Positions 50,176-63,100 of a DNA stretch of 64,000 nt are shown here, one piece after another (position 1 is the first letter of the stretch; every line of letters starts with the position of its first letter). This stretch comes from Crossaster papposus (taxonomy: Eukaryota; Echinodermata; Asteroidea; Velatida; Solasteridae), in the NCBI GenBank assembly GCA_037893245.1, contig JBAIAA010001564.1:28740-92739 (forward strand), given 5' to 3'. The notes under the pieces were generated by a model. The model saw nothing but the letters and a program-made list of their open reading frames with translations. It was not told the DNA's origin and did no database searches. A program made the translations under genes and the position numbers.

Positions 50176-53100
50176 GTGTGCATAAGAAATATGTAAAGGG
50201 AAAGAAGTGTGCATAAGAAATATGTAAAGGGAAAGAAGTGTGCATAAGAAATATGTAAAGGGAAAGAAGTGTGCATAAGAAATATGTAAAGGGAAAGAAG
50301 TGTGCATAAGAAATATGTAAAGGGAAAGAAGTGTGCATAAGAAATATGTAAAGGGAAAGAAGTGTGCATAAGAAATATGTAAAGGGAAAGAAGTGTGCAT
50401 AAGAAATATGTAAAGGGAAAGAAGTGTGCATAAGAAATATGTAAAGGGAAAGAAGTGTGCATAAGAAATATGTAAAGGGAAAGAAGTGTGCATAAGAAAT
50501 ATGTAAAGGGAAAGAAGTGTGCATAAGAAATATGTAAAGGGAAAGAAGTGTGCATACGAAATATGTAAAGGGAAAGAAGTGTGCATAAGAAATATGTAAA
50601 GGGAAAGAAGTGTGCATAAGAAATATGTAAAGGGAAAGAAGTGTGCATAAGAAATATGTAAAGGGAAAGAAGTGTGCATAAGAAATATGTAAAGGGAAAG
50701 AAGTGTGCATAAGAAATATGTAAAGGGAAAGAAGTGTGCATAAGAAATATGTAAAGGGAAAGAAGTGTGCATAAGAAATATGTAAAGGGAAAGAAGTGTG
50801 CATAAGAAATATGTAAAGGGAAAGAAGTGTGCATAAGAAATATGTAAAGGGAAAGAAGTGTGCATAAGAAATATGTAAAGGGAAAGAAGTGTGCATAAGA
50901 AATATGTAAAGGGAAAGAAGTGTGCATAAGAAATATGTAAAGGGAAAGAAGTGTGCATAAGAAATTAGTAAAGGGAAAGAAGTGTGCATAAGAAATATGT
51001 AAAGGGAAAGAAGTGTGCATAAGAAATATGTAAAGGGAAAGAAGTGTGCATAAGAAATATGTAAAGGGAAAGAAGTGTGCATAAGAAATATGTAAAGGGA
51101 AAGCAGTGTGCATAAGAAATATGTAAAGGGAAAGAAGTGTGCATAAGAAATATGTAAAGGGAAAGAAGTGTGCATAAGAAATATGTAAAGGGAAAGAAGT
51201 GTGCATAAGAAATATGTAAAGGGAAAGAAGTGTGCATAAGAAATATGTAAAGGGAAAGAAGTGTGCATAAGAAATATGTAAAGGGAAAGAAGTGTGCATA
51301 AGAAATATGTAAAGGGAAAGAAGTGTGCATAAGAAATATGTAAAGGGAAAGAAGTGTGCATAAGAAATGTGTAAAGGGAAAGAAGTGTGCATAAGAAATA
51401 TGTAAAGGGAAAGAAGTGTGCATAAGAAATATGTAAAGGGAAAGAAGTGTGCATAAGAAATAAACACATGATGTGGGAACAAGCCCTCGAGTTAAATATG
51501 TAAAGGGAAAGAAGTGTGCATAAGAAATATGTAAAGGGAAAGAAGTGTGCATAAGAAATATGTAAAGGGAAAGAAGTGTGCATAAGAAATATGTAAAGGG
51601 AAAGAAGTGTGCATAAGAAATATGTAAAGGGAAAGAAGTGTGCATAAGAAATATGTAAAGGGAAAGAAGTGTGCATAAGAAATATGTAAAGGGAAAGAAG
51701 TGTGCATAAGAAATATGTAAAGGGAAAAAAGTGTGCATAAGAAATATGTAAAGGGAAAGAAGTGTGCATAAGAAATATGTAAAGGGAAAGAAGTGTGCAT
51801 AAGAAATATGTTGGGGGAAAGAAGTGTGCATAAGAAATATGTAAAGGGAAAGAAGTGTGCATAAGAAATATGTAAAGGGAAAGAAGTGTGCATAAGAAAT
51901 ATGTAAAGGGAAAGAAGTGTGCATAAGAAATATGTAAAGGGAAAGAAGTGTGCATAAGAAATATGTAAAGGGAAAGAAGTGTGCATAAGAAATATGTAAA
52001 GGGAAAGAAGTGTGCATAAGAAATATGTAAAGGGAAAGAAGTGTGCATAAGAAATATGTAAAGGGAAAGAAGTGTGCATAAGAAATATGTAAAGGGAAAG
52101 AAGTGTGCATAAGAAATATGTAAAGGGAAAGAAGTGTGCATAAGAAATATGTAAAGGGAAAGAAGTGTGCATAAGAAATATGTAAAGGGAAAGAAGTGTG
52201 CATAAGAAATATGTAAAGGGAAAGAAGTGTGCATAAGAAATATGTAAAGGGAAAGAAGTGTGCATAAGAAATATGTAAAGGGAAAGAAGTGTGCATAAGA
52301 AATATGTAAAGGGAAAGAAGTGTGCATAAGAAATATGTAAAGGGAAAGAAGTGTGCATAAGAAATATGTAAAGGGAAAGAAGTGTGCATAAGAAATGAGT
52401 AAAGGGAAAGAAGTGTGCATAAGAAATATGTAAAGGGAAAGAAGTGTGCATAAGAAATATGTAAAGGGAAAGAAGTGTGCATAAGAAATATGTAAAGGGA
52501 AAGAAGTGTGCATAAGAAATATGTAAAGGGAAAGAAGTGTGCATAAGAAATATGTAAAGGGAAAGAAGTGTGCATAAGAAATATGTAAAGGGAAAGAAGT
52601 GTGCATAAGAAATATGTAAAGGGAAAGAAGTGTGCATAAGAAATATGTAAAGGGAAAGAAGTGTGCATAAGAAATATGTAAAGGGAAAGAAGTGTGCATA
52701 AGAAATATGTAAAGGGAAAGAAGTGTGCATAAGAAATATGTAAAGGGAAAGAAGTGTGCATAAGAAATATGTAAAGGGAAAGAAGTGTGCATAAGAAATA
52801 TGTAAAGGGAAAGAAGTGTGCATAAGAAATATGTGAAGGGAAAGAAGTGTGCATAAGAAATAAACACATGATGTGGGAACAAGCCCTCGAGTTAAATATG
52901 TAAAGGGAAAGAAGTGTGCATAAGAAATATGTAAAGGGAAAGAAGTGTGCATAAGAAATATGTAAAGGGAAAGAAGTGTGCATAAGAAATATGTAAAGGG
53001 AAAGAAGTGTGCATAAGAAATATGTAAAGGGAAAGAAGTGTGCATAAGAAATATGTAAAGGGAAAAAAGTGTGCATAAGAAATATGTAAAGGGAAAGAAG

Positions 53101-55989
53101 TGTGCATAAGAAATATGTAAAGGGAAAGAAGTGTGCATAAGAAATATGTAAAGGGACAGAAGTGTGCATAAGAAATATGTAAAGGGAAAGAAGTGTGCAT
53201 AAGAAATATGTAAAGGGAAAGAAGTGTGCATAAGAAATATGTAAAGGGAAAGAAGTGTGCATACGAAATATGTAAAGGGAAAGAAGTGTGCATAAGAAAT
53301 ATGTAAAGGGAAAGAAGTGTGCATAAGAAATATGTAAAGGGAAAGAAGTGTGCATAAGAAATATGTAAAGGGAAAGAAGTGTGCATAAGAAATATGTAAA
53401 GGGAAAGAAGTGTGCATAAGAAATATGTAAAGGGAAAGAAGTGTGCATAAGAAATATGTAAAGGGAAAGAAGTGTGCATAAGAAATATGTAAAGGGAAAG
53501 AAGTGTGCATAAGAAATATGTAAAGGGAAAGAAGTGTGCATAAGAAATATGTAAAGGGAAAGAAGTGTGCATAAGAAATATGTAAAGGGAAAGAAGTGTG
53601 CATAAGAAATATGTAAAGGGAAAGAAGTGTGCATAAGAAATATGTAAAGGGAAAGAAGTGTGCATAAGAAATATGTAAAGGGAAAGAAGTGTGCATAAGA
53701 AATATGTAAAGGGAAAGAAGTGTGCATAAGAAATATGTAAAGGGAAAGAAGTGTGCATAAGAAATATGTAAAGGGAAAGAAGTGTGCATAAGAAATATGT
53801 AAAGGGAAAGAAGTGTGCATAAGAAATATGTAAAGGGAAAGAAGTGTGCATAAGAAATATGTAAAGGGAAAGAAGTGTGCATAAGAAATATGTAAATGGA
53901 AAGAAGTGTGCATAAGAAATATATAAAGGGAAAGAAGTGTGCATAAGAAATATGTAAAGGGAAAGAAGTGTGCATAAGAAATATGTAAAGGGAAAGAAGT
54001 GTGCATAAGAAATATGTAAAGGGAAAGAAGTGTGCATAAGAAATATGTAAAGGGAAAGAAGTGTGCATAAGAAATATGTAAAGGGAAAGAAGTGTGCATA
54101 AGAAATATGTAAAGGGAAAGAAGTGTGCATAAGAAATATGTAAAGGGAAAGAAGTGTGCATAAGAAATATGTAAAGGGAAAGAAGTGTGCATAAGAAATT
54201 AGTAAAGGGAAAGAAGTGTGCATAAGAAATATGTAAAGGGAAAGAAGTGTGCATAAGAAATATGTAAAGGGAAAGAAGTGTGCATAAGAAATATGTAAAG
54301 GGAAAGAAGTGTGCATAAGAAATATGTAAAGGGAAAGAAGTGTGCATAAGAAATATGTAAAGGGAAAGAAGTGTGCATAAGAAATATGTAAAGGGAAAGA
54401 AGTGTGCATAAGAAATATGTAAAGGGAAAGAAGTGTGCATAAGAAATATGTAAAGGGAAAGAAGTGTGCATAAGAAATATGTAAAGGGAAAGAAGTGTGC
54501 ATAAGAAATATGTAAAGGGAAAGAAGTGTGCATAAGAAATATGTAAAGGGAAAGAAGTGTGCATAAGAAATATGTAAAGGGAAAGAAGTGTGCATAAGAA
54601 ATATGTAAAGGGAAAGAAGTGTGCATAAGAAATATGTAAAGGGAAAGAAGTGTGCATAAGAAATATGTAAAGGGAAAGAAGTGTGCATAAGAAATAAACA
54701 CATGATGTGGGAACAAGCCCTCGAGTTAAATATGTAAAGGGAAAGAAGTGTGCATAAGAAATATGTAAAGGGAAAGAAGTGTGCATAAGAAATATGTAAA
54801 GGGAAAGAAGTGTGCATAAGAAATATGTAAAGGGAAAGAAGTGTGCATAAGAAATATGTAAAGGGAAAGAAGTGTGCATAAGAAATATGTAAAGGGAAAG
54901 AAGTGTGCATAAGAAATATGTAAAGGGAAAGAAGTGTGCATAAGAAATATGTAAAGGGAAAGAAGTGTGCATAAGAAATATGTAAAGGGAAAGAAGTGTG
55001 CATAAGAAATATGTAAAGGGAAAGAAGTGTGCATAAGAAATATGTAAAGGGAAAGAAGTGTGCATAAGAAATATGTAAAGGGAAAGAAGTGTGCATAAGA
55101 AATATGTAAAGGGAAAGAAGTGTGCATAAGAAATATGTAAAGAGAAAGAAGTGTGCATAAGAAATATGTAAAGGGAAAGAAGTGTGCATAAGAAATATGT
55201 AAAGGGAAAGAAGTGTGCATAAGAAATATGTAAAGGGAAAGAAGTGTGCATAAGAAATATGTAAAGGGAAAGAAGTGTGCATAAGAAATATGTAAAGGGA
55301 AAGAAGTGTGCATAAGAAATATGTAAAGGGAAAGAAGTGTGCATAAGAAATATGTAAAGGGAAAGAAGTGTGCATAAGAAATATGTAAAGGGAAAGAAGT
55401 GTGCATAAGAAATATGTAAAGGGAAAGAAGTGTGCATAAGAAATATGTAAAGGGAAAGAAGTGTGCATAAGAAATATGTAAAGGGAAAGAAGTGTGCATA
55501 AGAAATATGTAAAGGGAAAGAAGTGTGCATAAGAAATATGTAAAGGGAAAGAAGTGTGCATAAGAAATATGTAAAGGGAAAGAAGTGTGCATAAGAAATA
55601 TGTAAAGGGAAAGAAGTGTGCATAAGAAATATGTAAAGGGAAAGAAGTGTGCATAAGAAATATGTAAATGGAAAGAAGTGTGCATAAGAAATATGTAAAG
55701 GGAAAGAAGTGTGCATAAGAAATATGTAAAGGGAAAGAAGTGTGCATAAGAAATATGTAAAGGGAAAGAAGTGTGCATAAGAAATATGTAAAGGGAAAGA
55801 AGTGTGCATAAGAAATATGTAAAGGGAAAGAAGTGTGCATAAGAAATATGTAAAGGGAAAGAAGTGTGCATAAGAAATATGTAAAGGGAAAGAAGTGTGC
55901 ATAAGAAATATGTAAAGGGAAAGAAGTGTGCATAAGAAATATGTAAAGGGAAAGAAGTGTGCATAAGAAATATGTAAAGGGAAAGAAGT

Positions 55990-56180
55990 GTGCATAAGAA
56001 ATGTGTAAAGGGAAAGAAGTGTGCATAAGACATGTGTAAAGGGAAAGAAGTGTGCATAAGAAATGTGTAAAGGGAAAGAAGTGTGCATAAGAAATGTGTA
56101 AAGGGAAAGAAGTGTGCATAAGAAATGTGTAAAGGGAAAGAAGTGTGCATAAGAAATGTGTAAAGGGAAAGAAGTGTGCA
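55990..56180. repeat. Run of six AAATGTG variant monomers
   Basis: Six consecutive 31-bp units carry ATGTG in place of ATATG; the second also has GACATGTG instead of GAAATGTG. Consensus units flank the run. Local duplication of a variant unit explains the clustering, and the run resembles the four-unit run at 32692-32815. Confidence 0.88.
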
Positions 56181-57196
56181 TAAGAAATATGTAAAGGGAA
56201 AGAAGTGTGCATAAGAAATATGTAAAGGGAAAGAAGTGTGCATAAGAAATATGTAAAGGGAAAGAAGTGTGCATAAGAAATATGTAAAGGGAAAGAAGTG
56301 TGCATAAGAAATATGTAAAGGGAAAGAAGTGTGCATAAGAAATATGTAAAGGGAAAGAAGTGTGCATAAGAAATATGTAAAGGGAAAGAAGTGTGCATAA
56401 GAAATATGTAAAGGGAAAGAAGTGTGCATAAGAAATATGTAAAGGGAAAGAAGTGTGCATAAGAAATATGTAAACGGAAAGAAGTGTGCATAAGAAATAT
56501 GTAAAGGGAAAGAAGTGTGCATAAGAAATATGTAAAGGGAAAGAAGTGTGCATAAGAAATATGTAAAGGGAAAGAAGTGTGCATAAGAAATATGTAAAGG
56601 GAAAGAAGTGTGCATAAGAAATATGTAAAGGGAAAGAAGTGTGCATAAGAAATATGTAAAGGGAAAGAAGTGTGCATAAGAAATATGTAAAGGGAAAGAA
56701 GTGTGCATAAGAAATATGTAAAGGGAAAGAAGTGTGCATAAGAAATATGTAAAGGGAAAGAAGTGTGCATAAGAAATATGTAAAGGGAAAGAAGTGTGCA
56801 TAAGAAATATGTAAAGGGAAAGAAGTGTGCATAAGAAATTAGTAAAGGGAAAGAAGTGTGCATAAGAAATATGTAAAGGGAAAGAAGTGTGCATAAGAAA
56901 TATGTAAAGGGAAAGAAGTGTGCATAAGAAATATGTAAAGGGAAAGAAGTGTGCATAAGAAATATGTAAAGGGAAAGAAGTGTGCATAAGAAATATGTAA
57001 AGGGAAAGAAGTGTGCATAAGAAATATGTAAAGGGAAAGAAGTGTGCATAAGAAATATGTAAAGGGAAAGAAGTGTGCATAAGAAATATGTAAAGGGAAA
57101 GAAGTGTGCATAAGAAATATGTAAAGGGAAAGAAGTGTGCATAAGAAATATGTAAAGGGAAAGAAGTGTGCATAAGAAATATGTAAAGGGAAAGAA

Positions 57197-60100
57197 GTGT
57201 GCATAAGAAATAAACACATGATGTGGGAACAAGCCCTCGAGTTAAATATGTAAAGGGAAAGAAGTGTGCATAAGAAATATGTAAAGGGAAAGAAGTGTGC
57301 ATAAGAAATATGTAAAGGGAAAGAAGTGTGCATAAGAAATATGTAAAGGGAAAGAAGTGTGCATAAGAAATATGTAAAGGGAAAGAAGTGTGCATAAGAA
57401 ATATGTAAAGGGAAAGAAGTGTGCATAAGAAATATGTAAAGGGAAAGAAGTGTGCATAAGAAATATGTAAAGGGAAAGAAGTGTGCATAAGAAATATGTA
57501 AAGGGAAAGAAGTGTGCATAAGAAATATGTAAAGGGAAAGAAGTGTGCATAAGAAATATGTAAAGGGAAAGAAGTGTGCATAAGAAATATGTAAAGGGAA
57601 AGAAGTGTGCATAAGAAATATGTAAAGGGAAAGAAGTGTGCATAAGAAATATGTAAAGGGAAAGAAGTGTGCATAAGAAATATGTAAAGGGAAAGAAGTG
57701 TGCATAAGAAATTAGTAAAGGGAAAGAAGTGTGCATAAGAAATATGTAAAGGGAAAGAAGTGTGCATAAGAAATATGTAAAGGGAAAGAAGTGTGCATAA
57801 GAAATATGTAAAGGGAAAGAAGTGTGCATAAGAAATATGTAAAGGGAAAGAAGTGTGCATAAGAAATATGTAAAGGGAAAGAAGTGTGCATAAGAAATAT
57901 GTAAAGGGAAAGAAGTGTGCATAAGAAATATGTAAAGGGAAAGAAGTGTGCATAAGAAATATGTAAAGGGAAAGAAGTGTGCATAAGAAATATGTAAAGG
58001 GAAAGAAGTGTGCATAAGAAATATGTAAAGGGAAAGAAGTGTGCATAAGAAATATGTAAAGGGAAAGAAGTGTGCATAAGAAATATGTAAAGGGAAAGAA
58101 GTGTGCATAAGAAATATGTAAAGGGAAAGAAGTGTGCATAAGAAATATGTAAAGGGAAAGAAGTGTGCATAAGAAATAAACACATGATGTGGGAACAAGC
58201 CCTCGAGTTAAATATGTAAAGGGAAAGAAGTGTGCATAAGAAATATGTAAAGGGAAAGAAGTGTGCATAAGAAATATGTAAAGGGAAAGAAGTGTGCATA
58301 AGAAATATGTAAAGGGAAAGAAGTGTGCATAAGAAATATGTAAAGGGAAAGAAGTGTGCATAAGAAATATGTAAAGGGAAAGAAGTGTGCATAAGAAATA
58401 TGTAAAGGGAAAGAAGTGTGCATAAGAAATATGTAAAGGGAAAGAAGTGTGCATAAGAAATATGTAAAGGGAAAGAAGTGTGCATAAGAAATATGTAAAG
58501 GGAAAGAAGTGTGCATAAGAAATATGTAAAGGGAAAGAAGTGTGCATAAGAAATATGTAAAGGGAAAGAAGTGTGCATAAGAAATATGTAAAGGGAAAGA
58601 AGTGTGCATAAGAAATATGTAAAGGGAAAGAAGTGTGCATAAGAAATATGTAAAGGGAAAGAAGTGTGCATAAGAAATATGTAAAGGGAAAGAAGTGTGC
58701 ATAAGAAATAAACACATGATGTGGGAACAAGCCCTCGAGTTAAATATGTAAAGGGAAAGAAGTGTGCATAAGAAATATGTAAAGGGAAAGAAGTGTGCAT
58801 AAGAAATATGTAAAGGGAAAGAAGTGTGCATAAGAAATATGTAAAGGGAAAGAAGTGTGCATAAGAAATATGTAAAGGGAAAGAAGTGTGCATAAGAAAT
58901 ATGTAAAGGGAAAGAAGTGTGCATAAGAAATATGTAAAGGGAAAGAAGTGTGCATAAGAAATATGTAAAGGGAAAGAAGTGTGCATAAGAAATATGTAAA
59001 GGGAAAGAAGTGTGCATAAGAAATATGTAAAGGGAAAGAAGTGTGCATAAGAAATATGTAAAGGGAAAGAAGTGTGCATAAGAAATATGTAAAGGGAAAG
59101 AAGTGTGCATAAGAAATATGTAAAGGGAAAGAAGTGTGCATAAGAAATATGTAAAGGGAAAGAAGTGTGCATAAGAAATATGTAAAGGGAAAGAAGTGTG
59201 CATAAGAAATATGTAAAGGGAAAGAAGTGTGCATAAGAAATATGTAAAGGGAAAGAAGTGTGCATAAGAAATATGTAAAGGGAAAGAAGTGTGCATAAGA
59301 AATATGTAAAGGGAAAGAAGTGTGCATAAGAAATATGTAAAGGGAAAGAAGTGTGCATAAGAAATATGTAAAGGGAAAGAAGTGTGCATAAGAAATATGT
59401 AAAGGGAAAGAAGTGTGCATAAGAAATAAACACATGATGTGGGAACAAGCCCTCGAGTTAAATATGTAAAGGGAAAGAAGTGTGCATAAGAAATATGTAA
59501 AGGGAAAGAAGTGTGCATAAGAAATATGTAAAGGGAAAGAAGTGTGCATAAGAAATATGTAAAGGGAAAGAAGTGTGCATAAGAAATATGTAAAGGGAAA
59601 GAAGTGTGCATAAGAAATATGTAAAGGGAAAGAAGTGTGCATAAGAAATATGTAAAGGGAAAGAAGTGTGCATAAGAAATATGTAAAGGGAAAGAAGTGT
59701 GCATAAGAAATATGTAAAGGGAAAGAAGTGTGCATAAGAAATATGTAAAGGGAAAGAAGTGTGCATAAGAAATATGTAAAGGGAAAGAAGTGTGCATAAG
59801 AAATATGTAAAGGGAAAGAAGTGTGCATAAGAAATATGTAAAGGGAAAGAAGTGTGCATAAGAAATATGTAAAGGGAAAGAAGTGTGCATAAGAAATATG
59901 TAAAGGGAAAGAAGTGTGCATAAGAAATATGTAAAGGGAAAGAAGTGTGCATAAGAAATATGTAAAGGGAAAGAAGTGTGCATAAGAAATATGTAAAGGG
60001 AAAGAAGTGTGCATAAGAAATATGTAAAGGGAAAGAAGTGTGCATAAGAAATATGTAAAGGGAAAGAAGTGTGCATAAGAAATATGTAAAGGGAAAGAAG

Positions 60101-63100
60101 TGTGCATAAGAAATAAACACATGATGTGGGAACAAGCCCTCGAGTTAAATATGTAAAGGGAAAGAAGTGTGCATAAGAAATATGTAAAGGGAAAGAAGTG
60201 TGCATAAGAAATATGTAAAGGGAAAGAAGTGTGCATAAGAAATATGTAAAGGGAAAGAAGTGTGCATAAGAAATATGTAAAGGGAAAGAAGTGTGCATAA
60301 GAAATATGTAAAGGGAAAGAAGTGTGCATAAGAAATATGTAAAGGGAAAGAAGTGTGCATAAGAAATATGTAAAGGGAAAGAAGTGTGCATAAGAAATAT
60401 GTAAAGGGAAAGAAGTGTGCATAAGAAATATGTAAAGGGAAAGAAGTGTGCATAAGAAATATGTAAAGGGAAAGAAGTGTGCATAAGAAATATGTAAAGG
60501 GAAAGAAGTGTGCATAAGAAATAAACACATGATGTGGGAACAAGCCCTCGAGTTAAATATGTAAAGGGAAAGAAGTGTGCATAAGAAATATGTAAAGGGA
60601 AAGAAGTGTGCATAAGAAATATGTAAAGGGAAAGAAGTGTGCATAAGAAATATGTAAAGGGAAAGAAGTGTGCATAAGAAATATGTAAAGGGAAAGAAGT
60701 GTGCATAAGAAATATGTAAAGGGAAAGAAGTGTGCATAAGAAATATGTAAAGGGAAAGAAGTGTGCATAAGAAATATGTAAAGGGAAAGAAGTGTGCATA
60801 AGAAATATGTAAAGGGAAAGAAGTGTGCATAAGAAATATGTAAAGGGAAAGAAGTGTGCATAAGAAATATGTAAAGGGAAAGAAGTGTGCATAAGAAATA
60901 TGTAAAGGGAAAGAAGTGTGCATAAGAAATATGTAAAGGGAAAGAAGTGTGCATAAGAAATATGTAAAGGGAAAGAAGTGTGCATAAGAAATATGTAAAG
61001 GGAAAGAAGTGTGCATAAGAAATATGTAAAGGGAAAGAAGTGTGCATAAGAAATATGTAAAGGGAAAGAAGTGTGCATAAGAAATATGTAAAGGGAAAGA
61101 AGTGTGCATAAGAAATATGTAAAGGGAAAGAAGTGTGCATAAGAAATAAACACATGATGTGGGAACAAGCCCTCGAGTTAAATATGTAAAGGGAAAGAAG
61201 TGTGCATAAGAAATATGTAAAGGGAAAGAAGTGTGCATAAGAAATATGTAAAGGGAAAGAAGTGTGCATAAGAAATATGTAAAGGGAAAGAAGTGTGCAT
61301 AAGAAATATGTAAAGGGAAAGAAGTGTGCATAAGAAATATGTAAAGGGAAAGAAGTGTGCATAAGAAATATGTAAAGGGAAAGAAGTGTGCATAAGAAAT
61401 ATGTAAAGGGAAAGAAGTGTGCATAAGAAATATGTAAAGGGAAAGAAGTGTGCATAAGAAATATGTAAAGGGAAAGAAGTGTGCATAAGAAATATGTAAA
61501 GGGAAAGAAGTGTGCATAAGAAATATGTAAAGGGAAAGAAGTGTGCATAAGAAATATGTAAAGGGAAAGAAGTGTGCATAAGAAATATGTAAAGGGAAAG
61601 AAGTGTGCATAAGAAATATGTAAAGGGAAAGAAGTGTGCATAAGAAATATGTAAAGGGAAAGAAGTGTGCATAAGAAATATGTAAAGGGAAAGAAGTGTG
61701 CATAAGAAATAAACACATGATGTGGGAACAAGCCCTCGAGTTAAATATGTAAAGGGAAAGAAGTGTGCATAAGAAATATGTAAAGGGAAAGAAGTGTGCA
61801 TAAGAAATATGTAAAGGGAAAGAAGTGTGCATAAGAAATATGTAAAGGGAAAGAAGTGTGCATAAGAAATATGTAAAGGGAAAGAAGTGTGCATAAGAAA
61901 TATGTAAAGGGAAAGAAGTGTGCATAAGAAATATGTAAAGGGAAAGAAGTGTGCATAAGAAATATGTAAAGGGAAAGAAGTGTGCATAAGAAATATGTAA
62001 AGGGAAAGAAGTGTGCATAAGAAATATGTAAAGGGAAAGAAGTGTGCATAAGAAATATGTAAAGGGAAAGAAGTGTGCATAAGAAATATGTAAAGGGAAA
62101 GAAGTGTGCATAAGAAATATGTAAAGGGAAAGAAGTGTGCATAAGAAATATGTAAAGGGAAAGAAGTGTGCATAAGAAATATGTAAAGGGAAAGAAGTGT
62201 GCATAAGAAATATGTAAAGGGAAAGAAGTGTGCATAAGAAATATGTAAAGGGAAAGAAGTGTGCATAAGAAATATGTAAAGGGAAAGAAGTGTGCATAAG
62301 AAATATGTAAAGGGAAAGAAGTGTGCATAAGAAATATGTAAAGGGAAAGAAGTGTGCATAAGAAATATGTAAAGGGAAAGAAGTGTGCATAAGAAATATG
62401 TAAAGGGAAAGAAGTGTGCATAAGAAATATGTAAAGGGAAAGAAGTGTGCATAAGAAATATGTAAAGGGAAAGAAGTGTGCATAAGAAATATGTAAAGGG
62501 AAAGAAGTGTGCATAAGAAATATGTAAAGGGAAAGAAGTGTGCATAAGAAATATGTAAAGGGAAAGAAGTGTGCATAAGAAATATGTAAAGGGAAAGAAG
62601 TGTGCATAAGAAATATGTAAAGGGAAAGAAGTGTGCATAAGAAATATGTAAAGGGAAAGAAGTGTGCATAAGAAATATGTAAAGGGAAAGAAGTGTGCAT
62701 AAGAAATATGTAAAGGGAAAGAAGTGTGCATAAGAAATATGTAAAGGGAAAGAAGTGTGCATAAGAAATATGTAAAGGGAAAGAAGTGTGCATAAGAAAT
62801 ATGTAAAGGGAAAGAAGTGTGCATAAGAAATATGTAAAGGGAAAGAAGTGTGCATAAGAAATATGTAAAGGGAAAGAAGTGTGCATAAGAAATATGTAAA
62901 GGGAAAGAAGTGTGCATAAGAAATATGTAAAGGGAAAGAAGTGTGCATAAGAAATATGTAAAGGGAAAGAAGTGTGCATAAGAAATATGTAAAGGGAAAG
63001 AAGTGTGCATAAGAAATATGTAAAGGGAAAGAAGTGTGCATAAGAAATATGTAAAGGGAAAGAAGTGTGCATAAGAAATATGTAAAGGGAAAGAAGTGTG

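Larger units (their letters stand above)
49835..57196. repeat. Sparse-long-unit array with private variants
   Basis: Long units lie only at CTCGAG 51486, 52886 and 54720, with the next at 57236. Private marks are GTTGGGGG in place of GTAAAGGG near 50131, 50162 and 51810; AAATTAG near 50964, 54198 and 56838; a single AAATGTG near 51367; AAATGAG near 52395; and a run of six AAATGTG or ACATGTG units at about 56000-56165. Otherwise it is consensus. The combination of AAATTAG and AAATGTG links it to 32-35 kb. Confidence 0.87.
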
